Part shown: one piece after another, positions 5,663-7,806 of the stretch
How the letters are laid out: each line of letters starts with the position of its first letter
Position numbering within the stretch: the stretch's first letter is position 1
Origin: Deltaproteobacteria bacterium
Lineage (GTDB): Bacteria > Desulfobacterota > Desulfuromonadia > Desulfuromonadales > BM103
DNA length: 7,806 bases
Assembly (NCBI GenBank): GCA_019313105.1
Contig: JAFDBW010000293.1
Coordinates: forward strand, 1 to 7,806
Direction: 5' to 3'
Notes under the pieces: generated by a model
What the model was told of the DNA's origin: nothing
What the model saw: only the letters and a program-made list of their open reading frames with translations
Databases searched by the model: none
Made by a program: the position numbers and the translations under genes

Positions 5663-5745
5663 GAATCACGTATCTTGGATCCCGGCAGCATGCCAACTCC
5701 TTGAGCGCTCATCTTCGGCAGAAGATTGGGCGCTTTTTCTGTTTT
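5583..5745 (+). repeat. Riboswitch-terminator module, duplicated copy 2
   Basis: Homologous to 4678-4843. The differences in the stems are largely compensatory or in loops, so both copies look to be under selection rather than one being a decayed relic. Confidence 0.8.
5704..5745 (+). terminator. Intrinsic terminator, expression platform of riboswitch 2
   Basis: The stem pairs AGCGCTCATCTTC (5704-5716) with 5721-5734, with one bulged T and a GGCA loop, followed by T5734-T5738 and a second T-rich stretch to about 5745. The sequence is homologous to terminator 1. Positions 5709-5720 can instead pair with 5651-5657 and 5660-5664 in the aptamer, giving 12 Watson-Crick pairs around a GA bulge, an antiterminator that would break P1. 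Confidence 0.87.
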
Positions 5746-5767
5746 ATGGAACGAACTAGGCAGCGAC

Positions 5768-7806
5768 ATGAACAGGTTAGTCGGAGATATCGTGACGGCA
5801 CGACTGACCCACCACCTTGATATGAATTTGAAAGTTTTTATGAAACTAACCTTTTTACCAATACTCAGTATCGTCTTCTGTCGGCAAGCCGACTTGAGGG
5901 ACAAACCTTTGAAGGCGAGAATTGCTGATCAGACGGCACCTCTCTCAAGACAAGGCGGGTCGGGAGTAGGGAGCGGTCTCTTCTTTTTGCTACTCAGTCT
6001 TCTGTTTCTGGTCGGAATCACACCGTCTTTTGCCGCGGAGAAGTTCTGCAGTGACCCTCCATATTTTGGTGTCATCGATGGTGACCGGCACCCGGTTCCC
6101 ACGCAGATTACCATTGATACCGATTGCACGTTCCAAAATTACCCTGCAGATAATCCGCTCACTAGCACCCTCAATTTTCAAACCAATGATCCATCGATAT
6201 ATCTGATTGTCTTCAACAACGTGATCTTTACCGGTCACATGGCCTGCGCCAATGTCGATCACAGAATCTGGTTTGCCAATGGCTCGGACTATGGGTCGAG
6301 CAACAGCTGCCAGGACCTCTTTATCCCGGTAGAGAGCATCGACAAGCAATCCCCGGCCGCCTCTGCGGCCATCGGCGAACCGTTCACCTATACCTTGACT
6401 TTTCCTGCAATGACATTGGTCGGTGGGCCATCCCTCAATGATTTGCATTCAATCGCATTCTGGGACGATCTCAGTGCCGAGGCGACCGGTGCCGATCTGA
6501 GATTTTTAGACATAAAGGCCTATTATCAGAGCACGAACAACCCGGTTACGCTCATTCAGGAACCTGATTGGGATCCCCAGTACCTGTCTTACCGTCTTTT
6601 CGCAAATCCTGAAGATTATCTACCAGCAGGTGAGCAGATTATTGTCGAAATCACGGTTGTTTTAGATGATTCCTTAAACAATGTGGCCGGGAAAACGTTT
6701 GTCAATACGGCCAAATGGTCATTTGGGCGGTTGATTGAAGGCGAGTATTACGAGCCGCTTCCCGGGGAATGGGGCATTTCCCAGCCGATGACCATCTCGG
6801 AGCCGAACCTGGTGGTCACCAAGACCAGCAGCGAAACGGCGGTAAATTTCGGTGTTCCGGTTACTTACGCCATCGATGTCCAAAATAATGGCGGTGGCGA
6901 TGCGTGGCATACCGTAATTGTCGACGAACTGCCGGGGGAAATGTGTGATGAAGACGCCCCACCTTCAGATCTATCAGTAAGCATTTTCTCAGCGGAAGGA
7001 AATTTGATCTCCAGCCTGAATCTGGGAGTCGATTATACGGCCGATTTCATCGGCGGTTCCACATGTAAACTGACTTTAACCACGCAAAGCGATCAGGCGA
7101 AAATCAGCCCCAACCAGCATTTGCTGGTGACCTATCAATCCCAACTGACGTCACTTGATACAGAAGACGGTATTGACTTGATTAACGTCGCAGGAGCAAC
7201 CCGCTGGTTCAGTGCTAATCCAGACACGTCATCATCTTGGCGAAGCTACATTAGGGCACTGACCGATGGGACTCCTGGTGTGCTTGACCATCAGGACAGG
7301 CAGGTCGTGACAACGGCCTTGTCCGGCTATTACTTCCAAAAGACGGTCGAAAATCGCAACACACTGGCCAATCCGGCCACGACTGCCGCCCCTGGCGATC
7401 GATTACGCTACAAAGTGCGCCTGTTCAATGTCGACCAAACCATTAATGAGATCACCATCAGCGACCAACTGGACCTGAATTCTTTTGACCCGACAACCTT
7501 TGCCATGATCTCTCGCCCGTCCGGGACCAGTCTCAGCTTTAATCAGGCCACGGGAGACCTTCAAGTCACCGGTGATCCCAACCCAGTGAATGTGCCTACA
7601 GGCGAAGAATTCGTTTTCGAATTCGATATCAGCCTGAAAGCTAATGTGGCCAACAATACTGAGGTCAGAAATCAGGCGGAACTTTCAGCATTGGGCCTGA
7701 CTGCGCTGAGTGACGATCCTTTTGTCAATGGTATTTCACCGCCCGATGGGGACCCCCCGCCAGATCCGACAGTCATAACGGTTCTATCGCCTGGCCCATT
7801 GTCAAA
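5768..7806 (+). CDS. Large secreted DUF11/isopeptide-type repeat surface protein (5' part; runs off the window)
   Basis: An open frame from ATG 5768 to the window end, at least 679 residues. A hydrophobic core at 70-85 followed by PSFAAE (86-91) predicts signal-peptide cleavage after Ala89 or Ala90, so the protein is exported. Three Ig-like units then share a K-x(8-14)-G-x(3)-[TR]-Y pattern: about 189-211 (K193, GEPFTYTLTF), 346-372 (K352, GVPVTYAIDVQNN) and 520-550 (K525, GDRLRYKVRLFN). This is the style of DUF11/conserved-repeat domains, where the Lys may form isopeptide bonds. A proline/aspartate-rich stretch (PPDGDPPPDP) lies near the window end. The start has a weak AGG at 5758-5760; other in-frame ATGs at 5822 and 5840 have none. 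About 69 residues before the signal core, including a second hydrophobic stretch at 23-37, are unusual. Control by a cyclic di-GMP riboswitch suits an adhesin or surface-layer-like role. The C-terminal anchor is not visible. Confidence 0.82.
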   Translation, partial: MNRLVGDIVTARLTHHLDMNLKVFMKLTFLPILSIVFCRQADLRDKPLKARIADQTAPLSRQGGSGVGSGLFFLLLSLLFLVGITPSFAAEKFCSDPPYFGVIDGDRHPVPTQITIDTDCTFQNYPADNPLTSTLNFQTNDPSIYLIVFNNVIFTGHMACANVDHRIWFANGSDYGSSNSCQDLFIPVESIDKQSPAASAAIGEPFTYTLTFPAMTLVGGPSLNDLHSIAFWDDLSAEATGADLRFLDIKAYYQSTNNPVTLIQEPDWDPQYLSYRLFANPEDYLPAGEQIIVEITVVLDDSLNNVAGKTFVNTAKWSFGRLIEGEYYEPLPGEWGISQPMTISEPNLVVTKTSSETAVNFGVPVTYAIDVQNNGGGDAWHTVIVDELPGEMCDEDAPPSDLSVSIFSAEGNLISSLNLGVDYTADFIGGSTCKLTLTTQSDQAKISPNQHLLVTYQSQLTSLDTEDGIDLINVAGATRWFSANPDTSSSWRSYIRALTDGTPGVLDHQDRQVVTTALSGYYFQKTVENRNTLANPATTAAPGDRLRYKVRLFNVDQTINEITISDQLDLNSFDPTTFAMISRPSGTSLSFNQATGDLQVTGDPNPVNVPTGEEFVFEFDISLKANVANNTEVRNQAELSALGLTALSDDPFVNGISPPDGDPPPDPTVITVLSPGPLS

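Noticed and set aside
5990..6448. Minus-strand open frame of 152 residues
   Set aside because: It is antisense to the exported repeat protein, which has a convincing signal peptide and domains in the plus frame.
1..7806. CRISPR array, tRNA genes, insertion sequences or toxin-antitoxin genes
   Set aside because: No regularly spaced direct repeats, cloverleaf-like sequences, transposase motifs or small paired genes were seen; the only repeated unit is the riboswitch module.

Overview
The window reads as a chromosomal segment of a Gram-negative bacterium of moderate GC content. An outer-membrane Pal-type lipoprotein, two GEMM-I (cyclic di-GMP-I) riboswitches, a good sigma-54 promoter match and a long DUF11-like surface protein together suggest a Desulfuromonadales/Geobacter-like organism. 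The taxonomic guess is inference only; no marker gene is present.

Region 1 (1-4427) is a lipid-metabolism locus. After the 3' end of an upstream membrane-protein gene (1-87) comes a convergent, minus-strand calcineurin-like metallophosphoesterase (107-1099). Divergent from it are three co-oriented genes: a CDP-alcohol phosphatidyltransferase with an N-terminal remnant of a nucleotidyltransferase-like domain (1224-2417), a diacylglycerol-kinase-family lipid kinase (2423-3433), and a protein resembling Tam41/Mmp37, the mitochondrial-type CDP-diacylglycerol synthase (3468-4427). Read together they could encode a compact route: diacylglycerol to phosphatidate, to CDP-diacylglycerol, to a phospholipid, with a phosphoesterase alongside. 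The use of a Tam41-like enzyme rather than CdsA is the most striking part.

Region 2 (4428-7806) is a cyclic di-GMP-controlled envelope locus. An AT-rich intergenic stretch carries inverted repeats and a sigma-54-type -24/-12 element. It is followed by a GEMM-I riboswitch with its own intrinsic terminator and then a Pal/OmpA-like lipoprotein (4933-5457). Directly after this gene the whole riboswitch-terminator module occurs again (about 5577-5745), in front of a large secreted DUF11/isopeptide-type repeat protein (5768 to beyond the window end). In both modules the 3' strand of aptamer helix P1, including the base that should contact the ligand, is complementary to the 5' arm of the terminator. 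This predicts that ligand binding promotes termination (OFF switch). The wobble pair in one copy is a Watson-Crick pair in the other, which supports the pairing.

No tRNA, rRNA, CRISPR array, insertion sequence or phage gene was seen.
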